Of a stretch of DNA of 64,000 nucleotides, positions 23,569-44,499 are shown piece after piece. Made by a program: the position numbers and the translations under genes. The notes below the pieces were generated by a model. The model worked only from the letters and a program-made list of their open reading frames with translations, had not been told where the DNA came from and did not search any database. The first letter of the stretch is position 1, and each line of letters opens with the position of its first letter. The DNA is from Sycobia sp. Sy_11 (taxonomy: Eukaryota > Arthropoda > Insecta > Hymenoptera > Epichrysomallidae), in assembly GCA_018907035.1 (NCBI GenBank), contig JACCIC010000053.1, positions 186,001 through 250,000 of the forward strand. The letters are read 5' to 3'.

Positions 23569-26500
23569 ATTATTTCGAAGGAGCAATAAGTTAAAAATAA
23601 ATAAAAATAAAAAGGGGTCTCAAAACTATTTTACTCTCGTATAAAAATAAATATACATAAATAGAAAATAAATATAGTCTACATTAATTAGTGAATAAAT
23701 AAATGCAACTGCCGCTTCCTCTACGTAGATGTATAAAAACAATAAATGAAAAAAAAAAATGTATACAACCGTGTTTATTCTTAAGTTAATCAACGAGGTT
23801 TCTCTGGATATTACTAAGTGTACAAATACAGAAAAATGTAGCTAACGGAGAAGTACACAGCGCTAACAAAGAACGCACAAAAATACAGTTTAAACAAAAT
23901 GCAAGCGACGTTCCTTTACTGTAAAAGAAAAAAGAATCACAACGGTACAATTCTGCGCCTCGAGTTCTGCACACACTCGAAGCGCAGAGCGACCGTTTTC
24001 ATTGCGTATTTTTGTTTTCGTTTTATAATGAACGTAACGTGAAAACATCGCATATATGTGTAAATGCTGTGCGCCTGGAGACCTAACGTAATAAATTTAC
24101 TCCAATCAAAAACGACACGCCTCGATCGTACAAATATACTCGATTAAAACTTTTTACGTTTAATAATCTTAATTGTACGTTGGATCAACACGACGACGAC
24201 GACGAATACGACATCGAATTATAATTAAATAGGTACATATATATATCTATATATATATATTTTTATTTATTTATTTATTTTGTTCAAAAGCTAAACTTTT
24301 TGTCGCTTTGCCGATAAACGCTTCCGGGGCTTTGAGCGCATCATCGGGAAGGGACAAAAAAATTGAGCGTCGAGCCTTGGAATCGAAGACGAGCCAGGAG
24401 GAAAAAAGTGCTGTGTTTGCCTTAACGAAATCAATGCTCAACATTTTCATTTTCTCGAAAATCAATTAAGCAGTGTAACAAATACAAAACTAAAAATACA
24501 CTTTCACTTCGAAGAGAAACTTATAAGGATGTATCGGTGTTATGGCAATGTCTGTCTGAATATTCTGAAACTTTGGTAGATTTTAGATAATATTAAAATA
24601 AAATTGTGTGCAAAATTTCATCAAATACTTCAGGGTCGTTTCAAGTTACTGTCATTTTAATTTAATACGTTCGAGATTTATGCATTTCTTCTACTTTATT
24701 TAATATTTCATGCTTTATGAATGTATTTGTATTTTCATTGTTGCTGACTCGATGATTAATTTTTTATATGGAGCATAAAAAATACAGCATCTTCGTTCTG
24801 TACAAATACATATATATTCATAAGACTACACTTAATTATTATAATTAATTATAAATAATTATTCATTTTAATAACTACTTTCAGTTCAATTAATGCCTTT
24901 TTATTAAAATAGTCAAACTTGACGATCCCTCATGCAACCCCGCGTTAAATTAAAATTACAACTGCTTGGAACTGATACATAAGAACTTTGTACAATATTT
25001 CATTTCAATATTATCTTCAATTTACCAAAGCTTTCAAATTTTCTTAAAAGTCGCTGTAACGCTACTAGATCCTTACTTTTTTATAAAGTACCATTTATGT
25101 GTGTAATCATTGCAAATATAACGGGAAAATAATAAAGATTCATTTTTCGGCACACTTGTCCTAAATTTTTTTCCTTCTAGCTCATCAATTTTAATAGCGC
25201 GAGAGGCGCGGCCTCATAAGCTTATACCTTTTTTTTCGTTTCTTTAATTATAATTTCGGGCTTATTTACGCGATATTATGTTTAAGTACATAAATCACTT
25301 CGACGTTAAATTGCATACTTACATTATACGCGCATGGGCGTAATAATCTCGCGAATGGCAAAATCGAAACCGAAATAATATATTATTCTATTATTTATTT
25401 TTATTAGTGTGAAGGCGCGATTTTTTTTTTAACGTTTTCGCGCTTAAAGCCACAGGCTTTTTTGATAACTGTTATACTTCATGTATTATATAATCTTCCT
25501 ATTACTGTCACGTAAAACTTTTACCCCGAGGAGTTTGCCCTGTTTTACATCACTCCTAGTAAAAAACAGTCGAATAGAAACATAGAGAAATCTCGTATAG
25601 ACACAGATTATTTATATATTTATATACTTGTTCATTAATTATTTTTATATACTCTTTTTTTTGTTAAAAACAGGAGTTCAACATTTCATTCCACAGTAAG
25701 ATTAACAAAAATATAAAATTAATTCCTGGATTTCTATAAAAATTTTGCATAGAAACTTTCAACCGCTTACGAATAGAATTATCTTTTTCGACGAAGATTT
25801 CTATAAAAAATCTTTATAGAAAGGTACAAAGATACATTACAACTGTATTTATCGCACTTCTTCTAATTTATAATTACGATTCTATGTTTCTATCAGACTC
25901 AATTTCGAGGTTGTCAGACGGACATTGGCGCTGTTTTATAGACAACTTTTTTTTTTCATTCTTCTTTCCCCACTCAACGAAGTTAGGTACGTATAGTTTT
26001 TATATCTATCTAGAGACAACACTTAAAGGTATCTTGGAAGGTGCGTGATCGACGTCTCTACATTTACGGATTTGTTTATCTCTTCCCCGCAATCCTTCAG
26101 CAACATTCAACAATTATAAACAATACATTTTTTGTTACTTTGCTCCTAACAATAGTTTGCGATTCGCATTTAGTATTTGTTTTTCAAATTTAAGCGTATG
26201 CTGAAATAAGTTTAAATATATATAATATATATGTATAATACGCATAATGCTTGCATATATAGACTCTGGTACGGGCCACCAGTGGTCCGTTTTCACTTTT
26301 TTCCATTTTCATCTTGACTTCTCTTTATATGTTTACAATTTATATAATAGTCTATAAACGCTTAATCTCTGTTTTTTCATAACCTTTGTTTTATAAGCAA
26401 GTATTCCGATGATGCGCGACGAGAACATCCTGATGGTCTCGACGAGAAAAATCGCAACGATATAACGCATAGAAGTGAAGCCCTTTCAAAAGCTCGGCAA

Positions 26501-27380
26501 ACGGCTTTTAAAATTTAATATATTTTTTTTTATATTCTTTAAATGCGGGCATCTCACGCTATTTTCGCATTCTTTATACAATGTACTCTTATGAAACATT
26601 TATAGTAATTTTAGTTTAGAATATCTAAACCGATAAAGGTGAATAAGAAAAATAAATTAAAATATGTAACTTTAAATTTCGTATTTCTACAGCGGCTAAT
26701 GAACGACAGGTTGGATGGACAATATGTAGTTGTGAATATATACGAGAGAAAAAGTAGAGCGAGAAAAAACCGATGCCCGCGCCCTGCCGATGAACCGTGA
26801 AGTGATTGAGTGCACCGGCCCAATGACGCTCTCGCATCGCTCGAAGGCGCCCGACCTTTTCTTTTTTTTTCTTTCTTCTTCATTTTTTTATTTTGTTTGC
26901 AACGAATCGACGTCACTTTTACTATTAATAGTAACGATAATATTATTATCATTCCGCAAGCCCCTGGAAACGATGAAAAAAAAAGTTTTCACCCCCCCCC
27001 TCCCCTAGAGATCGTTCGCAAAGTATTATTACGATGTGGGTGACACGTTTCACCTTGGCTAATTGGACTTGATCTTTGCGAAATGACTGTATATTGTTTT
27101 GACTAGAGATCATGGTAAAACGAATTATCCTTCGTTTTGCCCTTTCAACGCCTCGTCCTTAACTTATACTTTAAAGCGAAAAAGTAACGGCTTGCCTCAA
27201 AGGAATTTATTTTTCCAACTCGTAGGAAGTGGCCCGGCGGAGAAACTGACGTGTCCGACTTCAGCGGAGAGCCACGCGACAATCATGGCTTAGTCTTCGG
27301 CGCCTTTAAAACGCGAGCTTCCTGGCGTGTTTATTTTCAACGAAATTTCAAATTAATCAGTGCGCTGCTGACGGTTTCCT

Positions 27381-35337
<7,957 letters not shown>

Positions 35338-36054
35338 GTCGCTGTACAAATTATAACTTCAATGAAAAAACGAAAATGACAGTAAACGTTGCCTATATTG
35401 CACTTAGAAGTAAATAAAATATAACATTGAATGATCTTTGCACTTGAGGTATAAGAGAAAAATTAAGTTGAGACTTAAACAACAGACAATGAAGAGGAAA
35501 AAAAAGAGGGTAGAGCTTATGTATCACAGAGATATCATTTGGAGAATTCTATCAACTTCTCCAAGGAAATACCAAGCTAATAATCTTGGCTTTCCTTTCT
35601 TACTTTAAGGAATAAAAAAGGGGGGTGAGGAGAGAAACGAAGAGAATCAACTTCTTATCTTCGACGTATAAAAGTTGCGAGGGAAAATCCAGCAATTAAG
35701 CGAGGATATCCTTCCTTCTTCCTTCCCCCCTCGCGCTTTCTGCTTCGTCTTTGTTCGTCGTGCGCGCACTCGCGGTCCTGTCAACGGTGCAGCAGCAGCG
35801 GCAGCATCAGCGTCAGCACCACCAGCCAAGGAGATCCGCGACGCCTCACTTCCCGCTCAGCAGGCATCACCACTGGTTTTGGGTGAAACGGAGACGGCCT
35901 CCAGCACGGATTCCAGGCTCCACCGCGTCTTCTTCGTCGGGGCTCTGCTCGAGGTCATCAGAGGCGTCGTCGTTCGCGAGCCTCGATCCGCCCTGACAGC
36001 CATTTAACGTCGTCTATACTACAATTCTCTCCACTCTTGCTCTCTCTCCGTCCT

Positions 36055-36085
<31 letters not shown>

Positions 36086-36090
36086 ACTCA
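35338..36090 (-). promoter_or_regulatory. GC-rich leader and possible promoter of the PKC gene
   Basis: Upstream of the PKC ATG, the stretch 35.7-36.0 kb is GC-rich and CpG-containing, unlike the surrounding AT-rich DNA. It is followed by a (CT)n array at 36058-36085, which is (GA)n on the PKC strand, the type of sequence bound by GAGA-factor proteins at insect promoters. No TATA box could be placed. The upstream open frame 35857-36003 (minus) lies inside. A 5' UTR exon or core promoter is inferred from position and composition only. Confidence 0.4.
35857..36003 (-). CDS. Short upstream open reading frame (48 codons) in the PKC leader
   Basis: An ATG frame beginning MAVRADRGSRTTTPLM and ending TGA, about 520 nt upstream of the PKC start on the same strand. 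The peptide is Arg/Thr/Ser-rich and I do not recognise it. If the leader is transcribed it would be a translation-regulating uORF, or the start of an alternative first exon. It could equally be chance in GC-rich DNA. Confidence 0.25.
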   Translation of the reverse strand: MAVRADRGSRTTTPLMTSSRAPTKKTRWSLESVLEAVSVSPKTSGDAC

Positions 36091-37898
36091 CTCCCTTCTC
36101 TTCTCTTCGAATCTATATTGTGCTTTCTCCCTCTCGCTCTTTAGCTCCTGCGCTCTTGTGCGTGTATATCCTGGGGTGGCCTCGGTGTATACCCTGTGTG
36201 GGGGAGTTTCGTTCGGCTGTGCTGTATATGTATATATATATATATATAAATTTGTATCTCCGAGAATGAGCGTGCGCGGGAGAGTGAAAGAGAGAGAGAG
36301 AAAGAGAGCTTGCAAAGGTGACGTTCACATATTATTTCTTCCTTTTTCGTCCATTAGTTAGTGGCACGTTAGTAGTTACTTATTCGCGCCGCCCTTTGTG
36401 CGCACCTCTTCTCTTTCGACCTTTTTACATTGCATACACACACTGCAAAATTACGATTCGTCGAGTCGAAAAACAGAACTTGGCCCCTTATAATATCCTA
36501 ACGAGTTTTCCTTCGCGTGTAATAATATGTAATTACTTACTGTGCTGCCTGATCCGTTTTTTAACCCTCGCGAGTTAATTCATTTTGATACATCTTCGCG
36601 CGCTTATATACATTTGTGCGAAGGTCCCATGCGCGTAGTGGGTATAAATAATATATACTCGGGAGGAAACGTCTTCGTTTCGCGTGCGTTAATCGCGATT
36701 TTCGTGTATTATGCGTATACGCAGACGTGCATAAAGAGAATCAAACCTCGGGCACGGGGCCACATATAAACTTATATTACCTATATCCCGCAACTCTTTT
36801 CGCTCTCATCCCCTTTATATTATAAGCAATAGTATGCGTTTCTGTTTTATTTCGGTCGTCCGCGAGCCTGGAGAGAAGTTCTTAACGCGATATGACTTCC
36901 GCTTTTTTACGTCGTCGACCAGCGAAGAGAAAAGAGAATCCGCAAAGAACGCGCGTTTATGCAGAGGAATCTTTATATATAAAATTTCGCATGATATATT
37001 AACTTGTACGAGCATGCACTTGTACCTCGTTTTATATATCACGCGACCGCCACCACATTTATGCTTTATACATAAACAGCATGATCCCCCACCACCCTTT
37101 TCGCTCTCCTCTCTCCCTCTCTCTCTCTTTCTCTCTCTCGCTCACTCCCTCTTTACATCCGTTTTTTACAACCACGTTGAGGATAATCCTATGAAACAAA
37201 CGCGTTTTTCGATCATATTAGATGACTGTGAGCTAGGGATTCTAGAAATGACGAGTTCCTTATGCCATGTGACATCCTAAGTCCTAATCGTGGATAAGGG
37301 GAGGGGGTAAGTAGATAATTCATGGGCTCATTTGGAGTACAATATGCAAAGTATTGTATTTATATGTTCGTACGATCTAGATAAGACCCTAGAGATATTA
37401 TAGGGATAATTTTCAATAATTTAATCCTTAATATCTCTATCGGTGAGTTTCGAGGGAAAGTTGTATATATAAAAATATATCGACTTACACATTACGCACA
37501 GAGGAATAAAACTATATATACTGCGACTATCAACGAGTTCAAATAGAGTGTATAATGTAATAGGTGGAAACAGTAAGAGGCAGGCTGAAGCTTTTTTCTA
37601 TACGTTTCGTTGTTTTTTTTTTTTTTTTTGTTATAAATTCGCAGGTTCATTGAAATATATCATATAGGTATATGTTCTCGTTTGTGATTTTACCTCAATA
37701 TATACGATAGTCTTATACGTTTTTAATCAATTGTTAATTAACTTCTCGCCTTCATCGAACACACATGATGCCTTCAACTTTTTATTTTATTTCAATTTTT
37801 CACTCCAAAGGTTCGATCATGCACGTCATTTGCTTTTATAAACAATAATATATACGAAAGCGTTATGGTTTCAATATAATAATATATATTAAAATTAA

Positions 37899-37901
<3 letters not shown>

Positions 37902-37946
<45 letters not shown>

Positions 37947-38125
37947 AATTATATACTCCCGTATAAAGATTATTCGGAGAAATAAATATAATTCATCGAA
38001 AAATGCAGACTTTTTTTAAGTTTTTTAATTTTAAATAAAGATAATTTAGATATGTTTCATTACGGTGCAGACATTATCAATGATAAATTAATTAGTATAC
38101 TAGTTTTATTATATTAATTTTAAAC

Positions 38126-38178
<53 letters not shown>

Positions 38179-38329
38179 ATTTGTCGAACACCTACACTGA
38201 ATTTTATTTTTTAAAAGAAGAAAATTTTTTCAAAACCGGAGCTCAAGAATTATACGTAAAGCATAGGAGAGTTAAGTGAAAAATTCGCACGAATTAAGCG
38301 CGCTGGTCACAATAAGCTACACTATACTA

Positions 38330-38404
<75 letters not shown>

Positions 38405-38890
38405 TGTATGTATGTATGTATGTATGTATGTATGTATGTATGTATATGTATAAATGTACGTACGTATGTATGTATGTATGCATTTCTAAGAATGATACAA
38501 TTTTTAAATATGATGTCATCTGTTCATATATAATATACATGGACCGCGCCTGCGAATTTGCGAAGCGGAAAATATGGTGGAAATTCCGTGTATATATATG
38601 AGAATTTACACGGGCCGCGGAGGCGCGCATTATCGGCGCATGACGTATTATAGTAGTTTTTAGAGTGCGCGCGCGCGTTTGCTATACAATGGGAGATGGA
38701 GAGTAGAGCTTTTTCGGTCGAACTTTTTCCCCGCTCGTATTATAACACACTAGACGTAGTAAGTGACATCTGCTCTGAATGCGCTTTTATAGGTTTTTCT
38801 TCCTTACGCGATCATTATTACACTTTTTAACTCTTTTTTATTTTTTTTTCTTTCTTCCTATAAATATTTTACGAAATAAATGTTCGATGC

Positions 38891-38948
<58 letters not shown>

Positions 38949-39259
38949 CTAGATCATTTGACTTAATTCAACTACGTTGATAATCCGATTCTTTCCTGTA
39001 CGACCTTTCTCAATTCTGCATATACAATTGATATTAAATTTTAGTAAAAGATCGTTAAATTAATGATAAACTTCAATTGCTTCTCTTAATCAAGCTTATT
39101 TTCATAATCAATCATTATTAGAAAGATTTATGATATTTGAACAATTAAAAATAAGCCTCGAGTGCGTGAAAAAGTAGAAAACAGAAATTTATTGACAACT
39201 GTATATATTATACACCAGTGTTATATGCATAAGAATCTATATTTAAGATTATTGGAAGA

Positions 39260-39322
<63 letters not shown>

Positions 39323-39388
39323 TGCTATTTGAAATACATTATCCTATACAAAAATATTATATATAATAGATCTCCACGTTATATTCAA

Positions 39389-39437
<49 letters not shown>

Positions 39438-39657
39438 AGGAGAAAATAGATTCAGTGCACGTGTGTTTTGAGTTGCTAATTTTATAGTTAAAACTGAATA
39501 CAGTATGCGATTTTTAGACAAGCGTAGTAGTTTAGTACCTTTACAATATTATACTGGTCAGGAAAGTGAATGTAAAAAAAATTAATTTTAAATACACTAC
39601 GACGCTTACGAAAGGATATGTATAAAAAACACCACCACCACCACCATCACCACCATC

Positions 39658-39694
<37 letters not shown>

Positions 39695-40669
39695 GTGATA
39701 TCGAATTCATTATGTGTTCTCGAGAAAAACGAGATACCAATGGGTATTTTTTAAATTTATTCTGGAAATCTCAAAATATATTATAAAAGGTAAATTTTGC
39801 CCTAAAGTTTATGTGAGTGTACACTATATGCATTTCAGCTATTGGTTGGAAAATGTTTTATAATTCATGAATAAGTCTCGTTTAATTTGCGAATAACAAA
39901 GCACGATAGTGTTAATTCAATGAATCTACTTGTAATTAATCAGTGTAATTGATATATTCTTTCCGAATGCATGCTTAGTAAAATGGGCGCGATTGCAATT
40001 GCCATTTTCACAATTCATACGATAAATGTATATTCATCTGTCATTTTTCCGAATAATATACGTTTTTCATCGTACGTACGAATAGAAACTGTATACGACT
40101 TATATAAACTGACGATTACGCTTTTTGAACAGTTGTCGAAGATTTTTGCCCGCCTGGAGTGTTCGGGAGGGGAAAGTTTAAGAAAAATCCGTACGTTAGA
40201 CCTGGTTATACTTTGCTACCGTTTACACAATGGTACACAACGGGCGGTCAATGTATAGAATTATAAGGCATCGTGCACGAGGTCTATGCGAGGTCTATGT
40301 AAATGGTGCAGAATGTTTTAATGCTTGAAATAACAACGAAAAATTCGCGATTGTTCTGAAAACCAGAATTTTTTTTTCACGCTAGATAATTGTTACGTAT
40401 AATTACGCGGGTCGTTGGAAGATGCCCCGTGTGAGGAAATAATTTTCACGCTCAGATTTTACGTTGTCTTTGTAGTTGTAGATCGATATTAAATCGATAT
40501 CGTTCTTGTATATGATCGAATTTATTTTAATATACGTAAGCGTGCTATCTAAATTTATAGTGCCCTGCGTATGTTAATTACAGAATAATTAAGTAATTTT
40601 GTCCAAATTCTAAATATATACTCGTTATATCCACTGAAGCATTATCATAAGCATTATCACTTAAGCTTA

Positions 40670-40732
<63 letters not shown>
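37902..40732. repeat. Dense cluster of (TA)n arrays and one (TATG)n array
   Basis: Long (TA)n runs at 37902-37942, 38129-38176, 38333-38377, 38894-38946, 39263-39320, 39390-39433 and 40673-40732. The run at 38333 continues directly into (TATG)n through about 38443. Isolated (TA)n arrays elsewhere (194-244, 5938-5983, 21461-21511, 31261-31318, 31753-31805, 32008-32047, 52778-52814) are spaced more widely. Confidence 0.9.
39630..39695. repeat. Compound trinucleotide repeat (CAC)n then (CAA)n
   Basis: A short CAC/CAT block is followed by about twelve CAA units. Such tracts often code for His or Gln in insects, but no open frame extends on either side, so I treat it as a non-coding microsatellite. 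Confidence 0.75.
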
Positions 40733-40733
<1 letters not shown>

Positions 40734-40939
40734 TATTATATCTAATATACTACAGAATTATATGTATGTACTACAGAATTCTCGGTTTTATTGCCAATTG
40801 AAAAAAACATATTAATTTGGAGGTGGGATAAACAAGATGGAACAAATCGTATTTATCATATTTGACTATTTAGGTTTTCGGATGGGCATGAATATTTATG
40901 TTTTGGGGTGGGGCAATTGACCAGCCTTTATTGCTAAAT

Positions 40940-40997
<58 letters not shown>

Positions 40998-43639
40998 GGC
41001 TTGAATTTGTAAGACACTGATGAGTATGAGGCGGAAAAATTTTAGATCAGCGAGTATAAAAAATTTAGATTGAAGTAAGCAAGTATATATATATATATTG
41101 TATTCTTTAATTACAAATTACCAACGAGGAGGGAACGTCGACAATCAAGAAAGTAGGTCTCCTATAACCGCAGCGCCTAGTCTCAGTTAAAGACGGCCGC
41201 TTCTACACGGTGGCAATTTCTCCCAGCGCAGTATACACAGTTCTTTTATGCGGCAGGCTAAATGTAAAATATTATTGGCCATATATTAAAATTAAGACGA
41301 AGTTTTTTTCCGCCGGTGGTTCGAAAAAAAAAAAATATTGTGAAAGCGTGTATGAAGGATATGGCGCGAAAATTAAACTGATAAGATTTCTATTGTATAA
41401 TGTACGATTTTTCAATTCACAATCCCAAGATCCCTATATAATATAGACTCAGTTTGTATTAAAAAGAAACACTTCAGTGTAAAGAATTGGCGTAAATGCG
41501 TTTAGACAAAATCAAAATTTTCGTTTACTGTGGGGGGGGGGGCGATTTTTCCGAGCGTAGTTATTACGGTTATTCATGAATGTAATTAATAATAGCATCT
41601 CCATGACTTTAGTATGTTGCAGTTTTGCGACCGTAATTTTTAATTTTTTTTTCAACTTAAATATTAAATTCCAAATTTAAATCATTTATTTAATAAAAAG
41701 ACTAATAATGGGAGTGACAAATTCATCCCTTGATTTCTCTTGCAAGTTTGTCATTTGATTTTTAACGATGTAACAATTTATACTCACTTCTTCATTTACT
41801 CGCTTATCCTTTTATTGAATGGAGGATCGAAATTCAACATTGAATAAAATATAGGATGAAAATAAGAATCCAACTTTTGCTAAAAATAATAATATGCAAA
41901 AGTAATAAAAAGTGGTTGTCCATGTAAAACGGTTTTAACAATAATTTCTGGAATTATCGCCGGTCTACCCATGTGGAGGTGAAAACGGGTTAAATATGAT
42001 TACCACCAATAATTATAATATAAAATACATAAATTGATGTTAATATGTTTTCATAAACAATCTTTGGGAATACTCACAGGTGTAGAACTTTCAAACATCT
42101 GAAGTTATAGACCGAAACAAAACACAAACATACATTGGATTAAAATTTACAAATTAATATTTCGGCACTTTTATACGTGCAACCCTTCGAAATAAAATTA
42201 GAATTCACTGATTTAGAAATCCAAAATAATGGATTCACTCATGAAGGTGCGTGTACTGTCCTTTTCACCCCCCCCCCCACACCTCCATCAGCGGGGTAGA
42301 TTGGTTGAGTAAAATCTATAAATTTATATTTAGGTATTTTTATAGATAAACTTGGAAAATAAAAGTTAAGGACATAATCATAAAAACGTCGAAATTTTTA
42401 ATAAATGCGTAAACAAAAGTTTTGAAATTGATCATTACATATTTGCTTCAATCGAGAAACTGAATACGCCGAATTATTAAGCAAAACATAAACACGTATA
42501 TAAATATACGTTTATTCAATATACGAAAATGAAATTGATCATTTTGAAAAGCAAGGTTATACTTTTTTCACTCTCTTAGGAATGGATCAGGGTAAAATGC
42601 AGAAATTGATATTTTGTTTCTGACACACATAAGAATTATAAAAAAAAAATCGAAACAATAACTTTCGTAAATGTTTGTTTTAATAAAACTATGATAAAAC
42701 AGCTTGACATTTTTTTCAACACCTTAAGTGTCAATTAGAGTAAAATCTAGCAAGAAAAATATACTTAAAAATGTGTATGATAATTATCGATAATAAAAAA
42801 ATTAATAGCTTTTTTACCTTAGTAATTATAGAAACAACCACAAAAATATTGTTATTTTTGAGATTTTCATAAGTAACCATTGTCGACAACAATTGAATTA
42901 ATAAAAATACAGAAATACTTCAGAAAAACGTTTATTCTTTTTTTATCATCCTGGGTTTGATCATATCAAGAAAAGTATCAATAAAACGTTTCAAAATTAT
43001 ACTATTAATACTTCGTTTCTTTATTTAGATCTTGAGTTTCTATGTAAAATTGAAAATTGTCCTTACGTCAACTGCTGTTAACTTAACTGACAAACATTTT
43101 TGTCGATCATTTTGGGGGGACTATAAACAAGTACAATCTGACTTTTATTATTTCATTATTTATCTATAAATATTTTATTTAACACGGTCGTAAAATCGAT
43201 AAAAATATTAGCTGGTTCTGTATAAAATTGTTAAAAAAAAATCATTTTTCAAAAAATACAAAATGTCAAATTAATAGATATATTATCCATGTAATAGGTA
43301 GTATTTTCAAAATAGCTTTGTTCCCATAAAATAGAACCCGGCAACTTCGGTTTATTTTTTTTCTTCCAAAATCTACAATTTTGTTTTCTAATACATTTAA
43401 AACTGTTTTCGTGTAATTTTCCAGTAATTGGAATTATGCTCACATAATGATTATTTGCAAATCTTTATGAAAATTCTTGGTTACCACAAAGTCAATGAAA
43501 TCCTGCTCTTTAGGTTTGGACGTTCTTATTATAGGGGAGATCTGTAGGAGCGCGTGGGAGGTTATTCCCTAGTACCTCGTAATTAATGCTTGACGTTGTA
43601 CCTACCTGCTGCCATTACTGTAGAAGAGGTTCAAGGTAG

Positions 43640-43790
43640 CTTTTGTCTCTTTGAATCTTGGGGGGGGGGGGCAACCTTTATCGCAGGGTGCTGTATTTTC
43701 CGCCGCAATTTGCACACGTCCTCGGCGTATTGCTGGCTTTGACTCATGCCGACATTAGGTTCGATCCATCTCACTTCGCCCATTTCAGCG
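43640..43790 (-). mobile_element. Relic of a non-LTR retrotransposon gag zinc knuckle
   Basis: Read on the minus strand, a frame with internal stops gives KASNTPRTCANCGGKYSTLR, close to the CCHC-type end of jockey/I-clade ORF1 proteins (TP..C.NCGG.H). A C-run lies inside (seen as G11 near 43662-43672). It lies downstream, on the same strand, of the reverse-transcriptase relic at 44.5-45.4 kb, the wrong order for one intact element. It is therefore either a second copy or a rearranged one. Confidence 0.35.
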
Positions 43791-44499
43791 AGATGTTATA
43801 CTGTTTCTCTAATATGAATATATTTTTTGCACTTATATTATAGTATCGATAGGTTGTGATGGGTTTGAAATAATCATCTACTGATACTTTTTACATAAAA
43901 GTGATTTTTAATTTTAAAATTTTTTTGCGATGATTAAAATCGTTGATGTTCCTAGATGGAGTGATAGGGGTTCTCGGAGTCTGTTGCCTCTTCTGTGCAC
44001 TTTTGCTACGCAAATTACATCGAAGTCAAGGAATTTTCAGAGTTCTTCCAGATCGAAAGATCTAATGATAAAATTAATCGATGAATCGCAAGCGGATCCC
44101 TAAATGTAAAATACTTTTTTTTTAAATTTTTTCTGTAGTGTAAATCTTTCTGTAGTTTTCTATTGTCATTTATTGCCACCAATGGTCCAGGTATAGTTGT
44201 GTTCATGGGTTATTTATTCAAACATGGTGAAAGGTTTTTGTGACAAAGGTTTTGAAATCGTGAAAGAAGTTTTTAATGAAAAAGATATTAAATGGGGAGA
44301 ACTAACCTGTTCTTTGTAGATGACATTAAACGGGTGTGTTTATTCGCATGGATGCATTGTTGGTCTCATCTATACCATGTAATTTAGTATAGCGAAAGGC
44401 ATGGACACCGACAAGTGTTTCGAGTTCATTTTATAAGTCGCGGATCCAGTTCGTCTTTTGTCGCAATGTAGACGATACTTTCAGGGTGCTAGTTTTTCT

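Larger units (their letters stand above)
17341..27380. other. Ten-kilobase gene-free interval between converging genes (probable 3' UTRs and intergenic)
   Basis: The myosin (plus) and PKC (minus) genes converge on this stretch. I found no reading frame resembling a known family and no splice-linked frames. It is AT-rich with (TA)n at 21461-21511, (GA)n at 22950-22999, TTTTA repeats near 22752-22790, an A26 run at 20239-20264, a C-run near 26992-27000 and GC-richer patches near 21.4-22.1, 23.4-23.6, 26.4-26.9 and 27.1-27.4 kb. The part next to 27.4 kb is expected to be the PKC 3' UTR. TTTATT, the complement of AATAAA, occurs at 27330-27335, only about 45 nt beyond the PKC stop, and at many places further on, so the transcript end cannot be fixed. 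Confidence 0.55.
36091..43500. other. Gene-free, microsatellite-rich interval
   Basis: No supportable gene. The 36.1-37.3 kb part is pyrimidine-rich with CpG and may belong to the PKC promoter. From 37.9 to 40.7 kb there are seven long (TA)n arrays and a (TATG)n array, then a CAC/CAA repeat (39630-39695) and (GA)n at 40948-40994. Homopolymer G or C runs occur near 41532-41541 and 42270-42280. An ATG frame at 39971-40258 (95 codons, hydrophobic start) matches nothing I know. Confidence 0.5.

Noticed and set aside
35675..36007. Plus-strand 110-codon frame rich in Ala/Arg (35675-36007) and an overlapping plus frame at 35751-35996
   Set aside because: GC-rich DNA opens several frames on both strands here; none resembles a protein family, and the stretch is better explained as the PKC leader.
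38378..38443. Frames made of Tyr/Val/Cys/Met repeats over (TATG)n and Tyr/Ile repeats over (TA)n
   Set aside because: Translation of microsatellites, not genes.
39971..40258. 95-codon plus frame with hydrophobic N-terminus
   Set aside because: No family resemblance, no splice partner, low-GC surroundings; an unsupported chance frame, though a small secreted protein cannot be excluded.
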